Part shown: positions 8,354 through 16,934 of the stretch, one piece after another
How the letters are laid out: every line of letters starts with the position of its first letter
Numbering within the stretch: the stretch's first letter is position 1
DNA from: Magnetococcales bacterium
GTDB taxonomy: Bacteria; Pseudomonadota; Magnetococcia; Magnetococcales; JADFWU01
NCBI GenBank assembly: GCA_015234045.1
Contig: JADFWU010000002.1
Location: 62,001 to 126,000, forward strand
Length of the DNA: 64,000 nt
Direction of reading: 5' to 3'
Notes under the pieces: model-generated
What the model was told of the DNA's origin: nothing
Databases searched by the model: none
Seen by the model: the letters and a program-made list of their open reading frames with translations, nothing else
Position numbers and translations under genes: made by a program

Positions 8354-11188
8354 ATGGAGTACAAAGACACCATCCATCTGCCAAAGACAAAATTTCCCAT
8401 GCGGGCAGGTTTGCCTAAAAAGGAACCTAATATTCTGACTCTATGGCAGGAGATGGATCTATTCAGCCTGATGCGTGAAGATGCCAAAGGTCGGGAAAAA
8501 TTCATCCTGCATGATGGTCCTCCCTATGCAAACGGTCATCTGCACATGGGCCATGCGGTCAATAAAGTGCTCAAGGATGTGATCGTTAAAGCCAAACAGA
8601 TGATGGGCTATGATGCCAACTATGTACCGGGTTGGGATTGTCATGGACTGCCCATTGAGACCAAAGTTGAGCAGGAACTGAAAAAAGAGGGACGCTCCAA
8701 AGAGACCGTCTCAGCGGTTGAATTTCGTACACGCTGTCGTGAATTTGCCGCCCGCTGGGTGGATATCCAACGGGATGAGTTTATCCGTTTGGGCGGTGTA
8801 GGTGATTGGCACAATCCCTATCTCACCATGGATTACCGTTTTGAATCGGATATCGTTCGGGAATTGAATAAATTCCAGATCAATGGTGGACTCTATAAAG
8901 GGTTCAAGCCGGTCTACTGGTGTTCAAATGATGTGACCGCCTTGGCTGAAGCGGAGGTGGAGTATGATGATCATACCTCTACATCCATCTATGTAAAATT
9001 CCCGTTGGCTGAGGATGAATCCCTGGCGGATGTGGATGCCGCTTTGGCGGACCAACCGGTTTCCGTAGTTATCTGGACCACTACGCCTTGGACCATTCCG
9101 GCCAACATGGCAGTCTGTTTGAATGGTGGTTATTTCTACTCCGCAGTACGCATTGATGATCCTGCTGATAACGCCAATCTCAAAGCGGGCGAGATTCTCA
9201 TCCTGGCTGAACCCATGTGGCAGGATGTGATGGAAGCCCTGGGTGTTGCTGAAGAGAGTTGCACGGTAGTTGCGCGTTTCTATGGTGAGAAACTGGAGCG
9301 TAAACAGTTTCGTCATCCTTACCTTGATCAGAATGCCATGATCCTGTTGGGTGATCACGTCACCTTGGAAGCGGGTACGGGTTGTGTGCATACCGCACCG
9401 GGTCATGGTCAGGAAGACTATGAAGTCGGCATGCTCTACGGTGTGAAGGCGTTTAATCCTGTTGATGATCACGGTCGATTTGTCGAAGGTACGCCGCATT
9501 TTGCCGGCCTGGAAGTCAACGAGGCCAATCCCAAGGTGGTGGCCTTTTTGGATGAACAGGGCAAGTTGTTGGCTCAAGGCTCTATCAAGCACAGCTATCC
9601 ACATTGCTGGCGCTGTCATCGTCCATTGATTACCCGAGCAACGCCTCAGTGGTTCATCTCGATGGAGAAAAATGAACTGCGTGATAAAGCGTTGGATCAG
9701 ATCAAGCAAACCAAATGGATTCCCAATTGGGGTAAAGACCGCATCTATAACATGGTCGTCAATCGGCCTGATTGGTGTGTTTCCCGGCAAAGAAACTGGG
9801 GTGTGCCGATCACGGTTCTAACCTGTGAAAAATGTGGTGAGTCAGTTAAAGATCCTCAGATTCTCGATGGTATCGCTGATGCGGTTGAAAAAGAGGGCGC
9901 GGATGTTTGGTTTGTTCGTGATGCGTCTGGATTTCTGCCCGAAGGGCATACCTGTGGATGTGGCAGTACTGAATTCGTAAAAGAGACCGATATTCTGGAT
10001 GTTTGGTTCGATTCAGGCGTGACTCATGCTGCTGTATTGCAACGGCGGGAAGGGTTGGCTTGGCCTGCGGATCTCTATCTGGAAGGCTCGGATCAGCACC
10101 GTGGTTGGTTCCATTCCAGCTTGCTGGCCTCTGTGGGTACTCATGATGTTGCGCCTTATAAAGCGGTGTTGACCCATGGTTTTGTCGTGGACGGCAAAGG
10201 ACATAAAATGTCCAAGTCCAAGGGCAATGTGATTCCGCCAGAGAAGGTGATCAAACAGTATGGTGCTGATATCCTGCGTATGTGGGTTACGGCAGAAGAT
10301 TATGCTGATGATATCCGCATCTCCGGTGAAATCCTGAAAGGGTTGTCTGACTCCTATCGGCGGATTCGAAATACCATTCGCTACTTCCTGGGCAATCTGG
10401 TTGACTACGATCATGAAACCAATGCGGTCAGCCTGGATCAGATGGAAGAGATTGATCGTTGGGCGCTGGATCGTATTGCCAATATGATTGAGTCGGTTGA
10501 AACGGCATATGAAACCTATCGGTTTCATCGGGTCTATCAAGATTTGCACTACTTCTGCGCTGTTGAGATGGGTGCATTCTATCTGGATATCATCAAAGAT
10601 CGTCTCTACTGTGAGTCTGAGCCAAAACGGCGGGCTGCACAGACGGTGCTGCATCATGCTTTGGATGCGTTGGTGCGTTTGATGGCTCCGATTCTTTCAT
10701 TCACTGCTGAAGAAGTGTGGCAGTTGATGCCCGGTGAAAAGGCGCAATCGGTACTGCTTTCCAGCTTTCCCAAACCACATCCCGAATGGCGTAATGACGT
10801 GTTGAATACACGTTGGGATCGTTATAGGGAAGTGCGTACCGAGGTGTATCGGATTCTTGAAAAAGAGCGTAACGAGAAGCGCATCGGCTCTTTTATGGAA
10901 TCCATTGTTACGCTCTATGCTGATGATGATCTAGCGGAATTTCTGAACAGCTTTGAAGATCAGTTCCGGTTGTTCATCGTTGCGGATGTACAGGTAAAGC
11001 CTCTGGCTGAAGCACCGCAGGATGCGATCATTCCCGATGATGTCAAAGGACTGAAAATTACTACTGCCAAAGCAGAGAGTGGAAAATGTGCCCGTTGTTG
11101 GAACAGAGATCCAAAGGTTGGTTCCTTTGAGGATCATCCTGAACTCTGTTCACGCTGCCATGATGTTGTCATCGCCGAGGTGGGTTAG
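8354..11188 (+). CDS. ileS: Isoleucyl-tRNA synthetase
   Basis: A 944-residue class I aminoacyl-tRNA synthetase charging tRNA-Ile in the cytoplasm. Seen in order: the HIGH-type motif PPYANGHLHMGH near residue 57, the CP1 editing domain with VVIWTTTPWTIPAN and GTGCVHTAPGHGQEDYE, the KMSKS loop GHKMSKSKGN near residue 618, and a C-terminal zinc finger CARCWN...CSRCHD starting near residue 912. Length and finger match the bacterial (E. coli-like) type. An AAGGAG-type site precedes the ATG. The gene ends 4 bp before lspA, so the two are probably translated from one message. Confidence 0.97.
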   Translation: MEYKDTIHLPKTKFPMRAGLPKKEPNILTLWQEMDLFSLMREDAKGREKFILHDGPPYANGHLHMGHAVNKVLKDVIVKAKQMMGYDANYVPGWDCHGLPIETKVEQELKKEGRSKETVSAVEFRTRCREFAARWVDIQRDEFIRLGGVGDWHNPYLTMDYRFESDIVRELNKFQINGGLYKGFKPVYWCSNDVTALAEAEVEYDDHTSTSIYVKFPLAEDESLADVDAALADQPVSVVIWTTTPWTIPANMAVCLNGGYFYSAVRIDDPADNANLKAGEILILAEPMWQDVMEALGVAEESCTVVARFYGEKLERKQFRHPYLDQNAMILLGDHVTLEAGTGCVHTAPGHGQEDYEVGMLYGVKAFNPVDDHGRFVEGTPHFAGLEVNEANPKVVAFLDEQGKLLAQGSIKHSYPHCWRCHRPLITRATPQWFISMEKNELRDKALDQIKQTKWIPNWGKDRIYNMVVNRPDWCVSRQRNWGVPITVLTCEKCGESVKDPQILDGIADAVEKEGADVWFVRDASGFLPEGHTCGCGSTEFVKETDILDVWFDSGVTHAAVLQRREGLAWPADLYLEGSDQHRGWFHSSLLASVGTHDVAPYKAVLTHGFVVDGKGHKMSKSKGNVIPPEKVIKQYGADILRMWVTAEDYADDIRISGEILKGLSDSYRRIRNTIRYFLGNLVDYDHETNAVSLDQMEEIDRWALDRIANMIESVETAYETYRFHRVYQDLHYFCAVEMGAFYLDIIKDRLYCESEPKRRAAQTVLHHALDALVRLMAPILSFTAEEVWQLMPGEKAQSVLLSSFPKPHPEWRNDVLNTRWDRYREVRTEVYRILEKERNEKRIGSFMESIVTLYADDDLAEFLNSFEDQFRLFIVADVQVKPLAEAPQDAIIPDDVKGLKITTAKAESGKCARCWNRDPKVGSFEDHPELCSRCHDVVIAEVG

Positions 11189-11192
11189 ATTT

Positions 11193-11684
11193 ATGTCAGG
11201 CTCACTGCCTATTGGAATGACTATCGCCGCAGTGGTGGTTCTGTTGGATCAGCTTACAAAATGGTTGGCCTTGACGCGGTTGATGGATGATATCATTGTC
11301 ATTCTACCAAACTATTTTGATTTGGTGCTGGTTCACAATGTTGGTGCGGCCTTTGGGTTGTTTACCAGCTGGCCACCCCTTTTTCGGGATCTGTTTCTGG
11401 CGACTGTGGCTGTATTTGCAGTGGCCTTTATTATCCGCATGTTGATGGAAGGGCCTCGACTTTGGGTGGTTTGGGGCTACGGATTGGTGCTGGGTGGTGC
11501 TTTGGGTAACCTTTGGGATCGGTTCCAGCTGGGTTCAGTTGTGGACTTTATCCATCTCCATTGGCATGATCTTTCCTGGCCTGTTTTCAATATTGCTGAT
11601 AGTGCTATTACTGTCGGAGTCGGCATGCTGCTTTGGGATGCCTTTGTTAATGAAAAAGCCCCGTCAAAACGGGAGGCGTTATGA
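11193..11684 (+). CDS. lspA: Lipoprotein signal peptidase (signal peptidase II)
   Basis: A 163-residue inner-membrane aspartyl protease that removes signal peptides from prolipoproteins. Four membrane spans are visible, with the family motifs LLDQLTKW, VHNVGAAFG, GALGNLWDR (first catalytic Asp) and FNIADSAITVG (second catalytic Asp). The ATG at 11193 was chosen because it follows the ileS stop by 4 bp; an open frame further upstream only overlaps ileS. The next gene, which encodes a likely LspA substrate, overlaps its stop. Confidence 0.95.
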   Translation: MSGSLPIGMTIAAVVVLLDQLTKWLALTRLMDDIIVILPNYFDLVLVHNVGAAFGLFTSWPPLFRDLFLATVAVFAVAFIIRMLMEGPRLWVVWGYGLVLGGALGNLWDRFQLGSVVDFIHLHWHDLSWPVFNIADSAITVGVGMLLWDAFVNEKAPSKREAL

Positions 11685-12028
11685 AACGATTGGTAAGATG
11701 GCTTCTGCCTGTGTTGGCAGTTCTGATGCTCAGTGGCTGTATGGAGTCGTTCAAGATTCCGTTTGTCAGCGATTTTTTTGGTGGCCCGCGTAAAGTGATT
11801 ACGCGCAAACCACTGGAAGTGCCACCGGATCTGAATACCTTGCCACCGCTGGCCAATGAGCCGGCTGTTCGTAAAGCAGAGCGCAAAACGGACACTGGAC
11901 CGGAAGAGACGGCCACATCCATTTTGTTTGGTAAGCAATCCGACAACAGAGCACGGACCAATCAGGATCATACGCCTGTGGGTCAGTTGCCGGAATGGAT
12001 GGGTTCTGGTGATTCAAGGACACCATGA
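11681..12028 (+). CDS. Small outer-membrane-type lipoprotein (DUF3035-like)
   Basis: A 115-residue lipoprotein whose ATG overlaps the lspA stop. The signal sequence ends in the lipobox LSGC near residue 20, so the mature protein is lipid-anchored. The mature part contains RKVITRKPLEVPPDLNTLPP, which resembles the P-L-x-x-P-P-D signature of DUF3035 proteins often found after lspA and before M16 peptidases. The rest is hydrophilic and probably disordered. Function is not established for the family. Translation is coupled at both ends (ATGA overlap with the downstream M16 gene). Confidence 0.75.
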   Translation: MKRLVRWLLPVLAVLMLSGCMESFKIPFVSDFFGGPRKVITRKPLEVPPDLNTLPPLANEPAVRKAERKTDTGPEETATSILFGKQSDNRARTNQDHTPVGQLPEWMGSGDSRTP

Positions 12029-13431
12029 GGAAACCTGTAATGTGTCGGCATGATATGTACGTGATGTTAATTCTAAAAAAGGCCAGCTATCTGGCCTTTT
12101 TTGCACTGTTTTTATTGGTAAATATTGCCATCACACAGTCTGTGATGGCTCAAGGACCAACCTACCGTGAATTTCAGTTGGATAACGGTATGAAGGCGGT
12201 TATCTTTCAGGATGCCAAAGCGCCAGTGGCTGTTGTCCATGTTTGGTATCAGGTTGGTGCAGTGGATGAGCAGGAAGGAAAAACCGGTGTGGCCCATATG
12301 TTGGAACATATGATGTTTCAGGGCACCAGAGATGTCGCACCAGGACAGTTCAGTAAAATGATTGCCCGTTTGGGCGGTTCTGATAATGCCAGTACTTCGC
12401 TGGACTACACTAATTACCATAGTGAGATTGCAGTCAAACACCTGGATTTGGTTCTGAAACTGGAAGCGGATCGGATGCGTAATTTGGTACTGACGGAGAA
12501 AGAGTTTATCTCCGAAAATAAGGTCGTGCGTGAAGAACGGCGTACGCGTACCGATACCAGCCCTAGAACACGCTTTCGGGAACAGTTCAGCAGATTGGTG
12601 CATCCTGGACATCCATACGGACGACCGGTTATCGGCTGGATGAAGGATATTGAAAACCACCGTGTTGAAGATCTTCAAGCATGGTATCGGCGTTTCTACG
12701 CACCCAACAATGCAATCGTTGTTGTGGCGGGTGATGTGGATTTGGATGATGCCCAAGCACGTATTCAACACCATTTTGGAGCGCTTAAGGCTGATCCGAC
12801 TGTTGTGGCACGTATTGTCCCGGCTGAAGTGCTTCCTGAAAAGCAAAAACGTCTGGAACGTGAGGATAAGGATGTCAAGGTTGCCAGTTGGCAGGCGGTT
12901 TTTCTTGCGCCTTCATTAACAGGTACTGAAAGTGATCGGGATGTGTACGCCCTTGAAGTGCTTTCAGGGGTGCTCTCCACCGGTCTGACCAGTCGTTTGC
13001 AACAGAATATCGTTATCCGTGATAAATTAGCCCTTTCAGCAGGTGCGGGTTATTATGGATTGGCACGTCCCAAGGCATTGGGCAGTTTTAAAATTGCCGC
13101 GACACCACGACCGGAAATTGAACTGAAGATCTTGGAAGCGGCGCTGTTTAACGAATTGGCTCGATTCACTACCGAGCTTGTTGCCGATCAGGAATTACAA
13201 AAAATAAAAAATCAGCTGGTGGCTGATCATATCTATGGGTTGGATTCCATAGAACAAATCGCCTGGAGTATTGGACGATTGAGTGTAAATGATGTGCGCT
13301 GGCAACAGGAAGTGATCGAATATCAGAGCCATATCAAGGCGGTCACAGCTGAAGATCTAATGCGGGTTGCAAAAAAATACCTCCAACCGAACCGCGCAAC
13401 GGTCGGCATTCTCAAACCTTCTTCATCGTGA
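12025..13431 (+). CDS. M16-family zinc peptidase, catalytic subunit
   Basis: A 468-residue secreted M16 (pitrilysin/processing-peptidase) protein. The inverted zinc motif HMLEH occupies residues 91-95, and a downstream ENKVVREERR carries the distal Glu ligand. The signal peptide lies at about 18-42, ending MAQ before the mature GPTYREFQLDNG. The ATG at 12025 overlaps the lipoprotein stop and has AAGGA upstream; ATGs at 12040, 12055 and 12064 are possible. A terminator-like hairpin lies inside the signal-peptide codons. It pairs with the next gene, a non-catalytic M16 homologue, as in PqqG/PqqF-like and YmxG-like two-chain M16 enzymes. Confidence 0.9.
   Translation: MRKPVMCRHDMYVMLILKKASYLAFFALFLLVNIAITQSVMAQGPTYREFQLDNGMKAVIFQDAKAPVAVVHVWYQVGAVDEQEGKTGVAHMLEHMMFQGTRDVAPGQFSKMIARLGGSDNASTSLDYTNYHSEIAVKHLDLVLKLEADRMRNLVLTEKEFISENKVVREERRTRTDTSPRTRFREQFSRLVHPGHPYGRPVIGWMKDIENHRVEDLQAWYRRFYAPNNAIVVVAGDVDLDDAQARIQHHFGALKADPTVVARIVPAEVLPEKQKRLEREDKDVKVASWQAVFLAPSLTGTESDRDVYALEVLSGVLSTGLTSRLQQNIVIRDKLALSAGAGYYGLARPKALGSFKIAATPRPEIELKILEAALFNELARFTTELVADQELQKIKNQLVADHIYGLDSIEQIAWSIGRLSVNDVRWQQEVIEYQSHIKAVTAEDLMRVAKKYLQPNRATVGILKPSSS
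12075..12102 (+). terminator. Terminator-like hairpin inside the M16 signal-peptide region
   Basis: Perfect 12-bp stem AAAAAAGGCCAG (12075-12086) / CTGGCCTTTTTT (12091-12102), 4-nt loop, ending in six Ts. This is the textbook form of an intrinsic terminator, but it lies inside codons about 17-26 of the M16 gene (residues KKASYLAFF). It could attenuate transcription into the two M16 genes, or be disarmed by translating ribosomes. Confidence 0.6.
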
Positions 13432-13445
13432 TGAGGTAGAACAGC

Positions 13446-14765
13446 ATGAGAACCCGGTTATCGTTCTGGTTAGGCGTGTTGATAGCGCTGTTTATTACCC
13501 ATGCTGGTCAAGCAGCCGTACCAGCGCAGCACTTCACCATGGATAACGGCCTTGTCGTGGTATTGGTAGAGAGTCACGCCAATCCCATGAGCCATGTTCG
13601 TATTCTCTTTCCTGGCGGTTCCTATCATGATCCCAAGGGAAAGGAGGGTGTTGCTTCTCTGGCCGCCTGGATGGCCAATGAAGGTGCAGGAAATCGGGAT
13701 GCAACGGCATTTCAGGCGGTGATGGATTTTCACGGCATTCATCTGAATGGTGACAGCAGTCGAGATCATTTTGGTGTGGAGATGACCACACTGACAGAAC
13801 ATGAACAAACCGCTTGGCAACTGTTTGCTGATGCGGTGTTAACGCCACGCTTTGACCAGGATATATTTCAAAGAGCCGCTGAAGAGCGTTTGGCCTCTTT
13901 GAAAAGAAATCAAGAAGATCCTGAACATTTCGCCAGTCGGATCTTTATGGAAAACCTCTATAAAGATCATCTCCATGCACGTCCTACCAAAGGATCATTG
14001 GATTCTGTACCAACGATCAAAGTAAACGATCTAAAAAAGTTCCGGGAAGATGTCGTGCGAGCACCTGGTGCTGTATTGGTGGTGGCTGGCGATATGACAT
14101 TGAACCGCCTGAAAGGTCTGGTAGAAACCCATCTGAATGCGTTAAGCAACAAGCCAACACCGTTACGCCCGCCCAGTAAAAAATCCTGGGGCGAGCCGGG
14201 CATTGCCGCCCATAAAGAGATGGATGTCAGCCAAACCACGGTGCAAATGGGCTTTGTCGGCATTGAACGCCAAGATCCAGACTATTTTACGGTCATTTTG
14301 TTAGATCATCTTCTGGGTGGCGGTGGTTTTGGCAGTCGTTTGAATGAAGAGATCCGCGAGAAAAAAGGCCTGGTCTACTCGGTCTACTCCTACTACGCAC
14401 CTTGGCCTGGTCGCGGTCCCTGGATCATCTGGTTACAAACCAAAAATGAGTCTGTTCAAGAGGCCGTGGATACCGTCAAAACCCAACTGAAAGATCTGGC
14501 AGAAAACGGTCCCTCCGAAAAAGAGATTACGGACGCTAAACTGCATTTGGTCGGCTCATTCCCACTGAGATTGCGTGGTTTGAGTACATTAGCCAGTGTC
14601 TGGGCTTCAGTGGCCTTCTATCGTCGCGGCTGGGATTATCTGGATACATGGACTGAGCGGGTCGAAGCGGTAACGCGGGATGATCTTCAACGGGTTGCCA
14701 AGCGTTTTTTCAAGCTGGATCAATTACATGTTGTTACAGTTGGTAAGTCGGAAAGGAAAGAGTAA
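13446..14765 (+). CDS. M16-family protein, non-catalytic partner
   Basis: A 439-residue secreted M16 homologue with a signal peptide (MRTRLSFWLGVLIALFITH, cleavage near QAA). Where the upstream paralogue has HMLEH, this one reads ASLAAWMANEG, so the zinc ligands are lost. The C-terminal half keeps family landmarks (LLGGGGFGSRLNEEIREKKG). In two-chain M16 enzymes one subunit carries the zinc site and the other forms the rest of the chamber, and this pair fits that pattern. The gene starts 14 bp after its partner and ends before a terminator at 14803-14847. Confidence 0.88.
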   Translation: MRTRLSFWLGVLIALFITHAGQAAVPAQHFTMDNGLVVVLVESHANPMSHVRILFPGGSYHDPKGKEGVASLAAWMANEGAGNRDATAFQAVMDFHGIHLNGDSSRDHFGVEMTTLTEHEQTAWQLFADAVLTPRFDQDIFQRAAEERLASLKRNQEDPEHFASRIFMENLYKDHLHARPTKGSLDSVPTIKVNDLKKFREDVVRAPGAVLVVAGDMTLNRLKGLVETHLNALSNKPTPLRPPSKKSWGEPGIAAHKEMDVSQTTVQMGFVGIERQDPDYFTVILLDHLLGGGGFGSRLNEEIREKKGLVYSVYSYYAPWPGRGPWIIWLQTKNESVQEAVDTVKTQLKDLAENGPSEKEITDAKLHLVGSFPLRLRGLSTLASVWASVAFYRRGWDYLDTWTERVEAVTRDDLQRVAKRFFKLDQLHVVTVGKSERKE

Positions 14766-14787
14766 GGATCGAAATTAGCAAATAGGG

Positions 14788-14955
14788 TTACACCCCTAAA
14801 AAGCAAACGGCCCAATCAGATGAATAATCGGGCCGATGCTTTTTTTTAGGCTGTTTTTTCTTGTTGGGGATCACCTGCTGGGGCTTTTGGGTGATGACTC
14901 TTGCCAGCGGGTTTCGCTTTTTTGGTATCTTGGGTGCGGGCACCTTTTTAGCCAT
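14788..14955 (-). CDS. Small Lys/Pro-rich basic protein
   Basis: A 55-residue very basic protein starting MAKKVPAPKIPKKRNPLAR. The ATG at 14955 has a strong ribosome site (AGAGGG, about 7 nt upstream), the main reason to believe it. The N-terminus resembles short MAKK..RNP(V/L)A proteins seen in other proteobacteria (DUF7230-like), which have no known function. The last ten or so codons overlap, on the opposite strand, the terminator of the convergent M16 operon. The C-terminal tail (SSDWAVCFLGV) may therefore be shaped by the hairpin rather than by protein function. Confidence 0.55.
   Translation of the reverse strand: MAKKVPAPKIPKKRNPLARVITQKPQQVIPNKKKQPKKKHRPDYSSDWAVCFLGV
14803..14847 (+). 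terminator. Terminator of the ribF-M16 run
   Basis: An imperfect stem built on CGGCCCAAT (14808-14816) and ATCGGGCCG (14827-14835), closed outside by GC pairs and followed by eight Ts (14840-14847). It ends rightward transcription after the second M16 gene and overlaps the 3' codons of the leftward small basic protein. Confidence 0.75.
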
Positions 14956-14981
14956 GTTGTTCCCTCTATAGAGTTTGTATC

Positions 14982-15102
14982 GTGCTTTCATCTAAAATTT
15001 GAACAGTCAACCGTTCCAGCCCTTGTGGTGTTTTTGCTCTGATGACCTGCTTCGCATATCAAAAGCGGCGCAAAAACATCACCAGGGCTTCCACTCAGGT
15101 TG
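14982..15102 (+). repeat. Dispersed repeat R1, copy 2 (full)
   Basis: A ~120-bp element, nearly identical to 39285-39400. The arms CAGCCCTTGTGGTGTTTTTGC and GCAAAAACATCACCAGGGCT can pair into a long hairpin whose loop holds TGCTTCGCATATCAAAAGCGG. It ends 31 bp beyond the stop of the leftward gene at 15134. No coding capacity is seen. Confidence 0.85.
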
Positions 15103-15133
15103 TGATTCATTGTCTAGTTTCGGATCGAAATCA

Positions 15134-16093
15134 CTATATCATGCAATCCTTAGTTCTCGGAATGCTACTGGATAAATTATGAAGAATACCAGTGAGCATG
15201 TCACGCTCATATTTAGGGGCTATGGTGAAAATCTGTAACCAATAAAAAACATGTGGCCAGAGCAGAATATCGAAACAGCCAGTAAAATAGGATTGACTTA
15301 GAACTCTAAGGACATGTTTTTCATAATCTTCTGGCATTTCTAGGGAAGGGAGATCAAGGATCATCTTATCTGCACTTCTATTGGTTGCGAGTTGTTCTAA
15401 TTCCTCCTTCGTCATCTTTTCAAAATTTATTTTTTTTTCTCCCCTAATACGAGCACGATGCCGCAATTCCGTTAAGGCAATCCCACTTCCAACGCGAAAT
15501 GCAAGCAACTCATTGGCAAATTTTGCGCCGATGCTGATACGTTCTTGGTGGTTAGTTTGTTTTGAGTCTCTCAAAAATGGTTTAGCGACCATGTCGCTCT
15601 TATGGGTGTCTATTTCTTCTTTTGTTATGAGAGAAAGAGCAAAAGGGCCAAGGTAAAGTGTTGTAAAGAGGCCAGCGGCTGATAGTTTATGCAGATCAAC
15701 GACAATGGTCTCTTCCTCAGTGAATGTGCCACAAGTGCTGCTGATTTCAGCGCTATTTTCTCCGTCTTGTTGTGGGGCAGGAGGAGCCATGCGATCTTTA
15801 ATGACTTTGTAGATATATAGATAGAGGAGTATAAAGTTCTCCTTCAAATCAGCTTCATGTTGGCGTAATTTCAAGTACTGTTTGTGATGCTGAAAAATGT
15901 CATTAATACAAGGGATAACTGTGTGATTCCAAACGCGATCTAAAAATATTTCCCAATCACTGTTTATTGGCAGTTTTTTGTTCTTATCAAATGGAAAGTT
16001 TTCATTATCAAAACCGCATGAATGTCCAAGATGACCGAGAATAAACATATCGGAAGTCCTTAAAGAGGGAGTGTTAATAGAAGTTATATACAT
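15134..16093 (-). CDS. Hypothetical protein, 319 residues
   Basis: Not recognised. The protein has no signal peptide and no long membrane span, though the stretch SAAGLFTTLYLGPFALSLI (near residues 135-155) is hydrophobic. It is rich in His, Lys, Glu and Phe, with an acidic low-complexity patch around APPAPQQDGENSAE. The codons and surrounding DNA are visibly richer in A+T than the flanking housekeeping genes, suggesting recent acquisition. The short gene upstream (16524-16303) runs the same way after a 209-bp gap. An R1 repeat lies just past its 3' end. A real protein is supported by length and clean reading frame only. Confidence 0.5.
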   Translation of the reverse strand: MYITSINTPSLRTSDMFILGHLGHSCGFDNENFPFDKNKKLPINSDWEIFLDRVWNHTVIPCINDIFQHHKQYLKLRQHEADLKENFILLYLYIYKVIKDRMAPPAPQQDGENSAEISSTCGTFTEEETIVVDLHKLSAAGLFTTLYLGPFALSLITKEEIDTHKSDMVAKPFLRDSKQTNHQERISIGAKFANELLAFRVGSGIALTELRHRARIRGEKKINFEKMTKEELEQLATNRSADKMILDLPSLEMPEDYEKHVLRVLSQSYFTGCFDILLWPHVFYWLQIFTIAPKYERDMLTGILHNLSSSIPRTKDCMI

Positions 16094-16302
16094 TCCCTGA
16101 TTCTTTATGTGTAGCCAAAAAAATATTAGAACTCAAAAGATGAAGGTGGTTCTAACTATGGGCTAATTTTATTGTCATGATGCTGTCGTTAGATTGTCAC
16201 AGTTTACAATAGGTGTTAATAACTATCAAATAAAATAGAAGTTCGTTTTGTATTTATTATAATTTGATAGTGTTAACCTGCTTCGTTGATTCTATCCTGA
16301 TA

Positions 16303-16524
16303 TCAGTTGCGTTCAGGCATATATACGCCTTCAGGTAGAATTAGTTTTTGTGATTTGGAAGGTGGAAAATCTTCTTCCTGAAGATCTTGGATGAGAGGAG
16401 AGCTATTTCTATTGCAGGAAAGCCTGTCGTCTGTGTTGCAAGAAGTCAGTTGAGATAGCCACGCTGTTTCTGTGTTTACAGAAGTGCGTTTCTCTGATCC
16501 TAAGCTCTTGATGTTTTCCGACAT
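16303..16524 (-). CDS. Hypothetical small hydrophilic protein
   Basis: A 73-residue protein from the ATG at 16524, which has GAGAGAG about 8 nt upstream; an earlier ATG at 16551 is less well placed. It is Ser/Asn/Glu-rich with two Cys (TSCNTDDRLSCN) and no membrane segment. It is unrecognised, possibly co-transcribed with the 319-residue gene downstream, in an A+T-rich pocket. Confidence 0.35.
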   Translation of the reverse strand: MSENIKSLGSEKRTSVNTETAWLSQLTSCNTDDRLSCNRNSSPLIQDLQEEDFPPSKSQKLILPEGVYMPERN

Positions 16525-16934
16525 TGTGCGATTCTCTCTCTTTAAAACCATGGTCTGTGGATTATCACCGATTTTGACATGGTTTGTGGATTTAGCACCG
16601 ATTTTGTTTGATTTCGATAGGTGTGTTTCCCAACCGATAAAACTTTCATGGAATGTAAAGTTGTATTTAAGTTGATCAACAAACTTATCTCTAATCCCTT
16701 ATCAATCAAGGGTAAACCGGCAACGATGAGCCATTATACGGAAACAGTTTGAATAATTAAATGTAATTTTTTGTGTTATTTTTTAACTAAAAAGGGCCTC
16801 AGAAAAAATTAATCATCCCAGTCACGCAACCTGTTGAATCGTCTGCATAACACATTAATAGAGCACGTGTTAGTTGCACGTAATCGAATAAAGTAAATGC
16901 TGGATAATCTGACTTCGTTTGGATCAAACAAACG
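16525..16934. other. 410-bp spacer with a 29/30-bp tandem duplication
   Basis: No gene seen. It holds two adjacent copies of a unit, 16549-16577 and 16578-16607, sharing CATGGT.TGTGGATT and CACCGATTTTG. The unit is at the promoter side of the small leftward gene at 16524, so repeated regulator sites are possible. The remainder is A+T-rich, with no hairpin terminator evident between it and the leftward stop at 16935. Confidence 0.5.

Noticed and set aside
8924-9790. 288-codon open frame antisense to ileS
   Set aside because: It lies fully inside the well-supported ileS gene, has no ribosome site and reads as low-similarity His/Ile/Thr-rich sequence typical of a reverse-strand shadow.
10013-10657. 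214-codon open frame antisense to ileS
   Set aside because: Same reason: it overlaps a conserved part of ileS and is explained by sense codon use.
12112-12846. 244-codon open frame antisense to the M16 gene
   Set aside because: The sense-strand M16 peptidase is certain and the antisense product shows no domain or plausible start.
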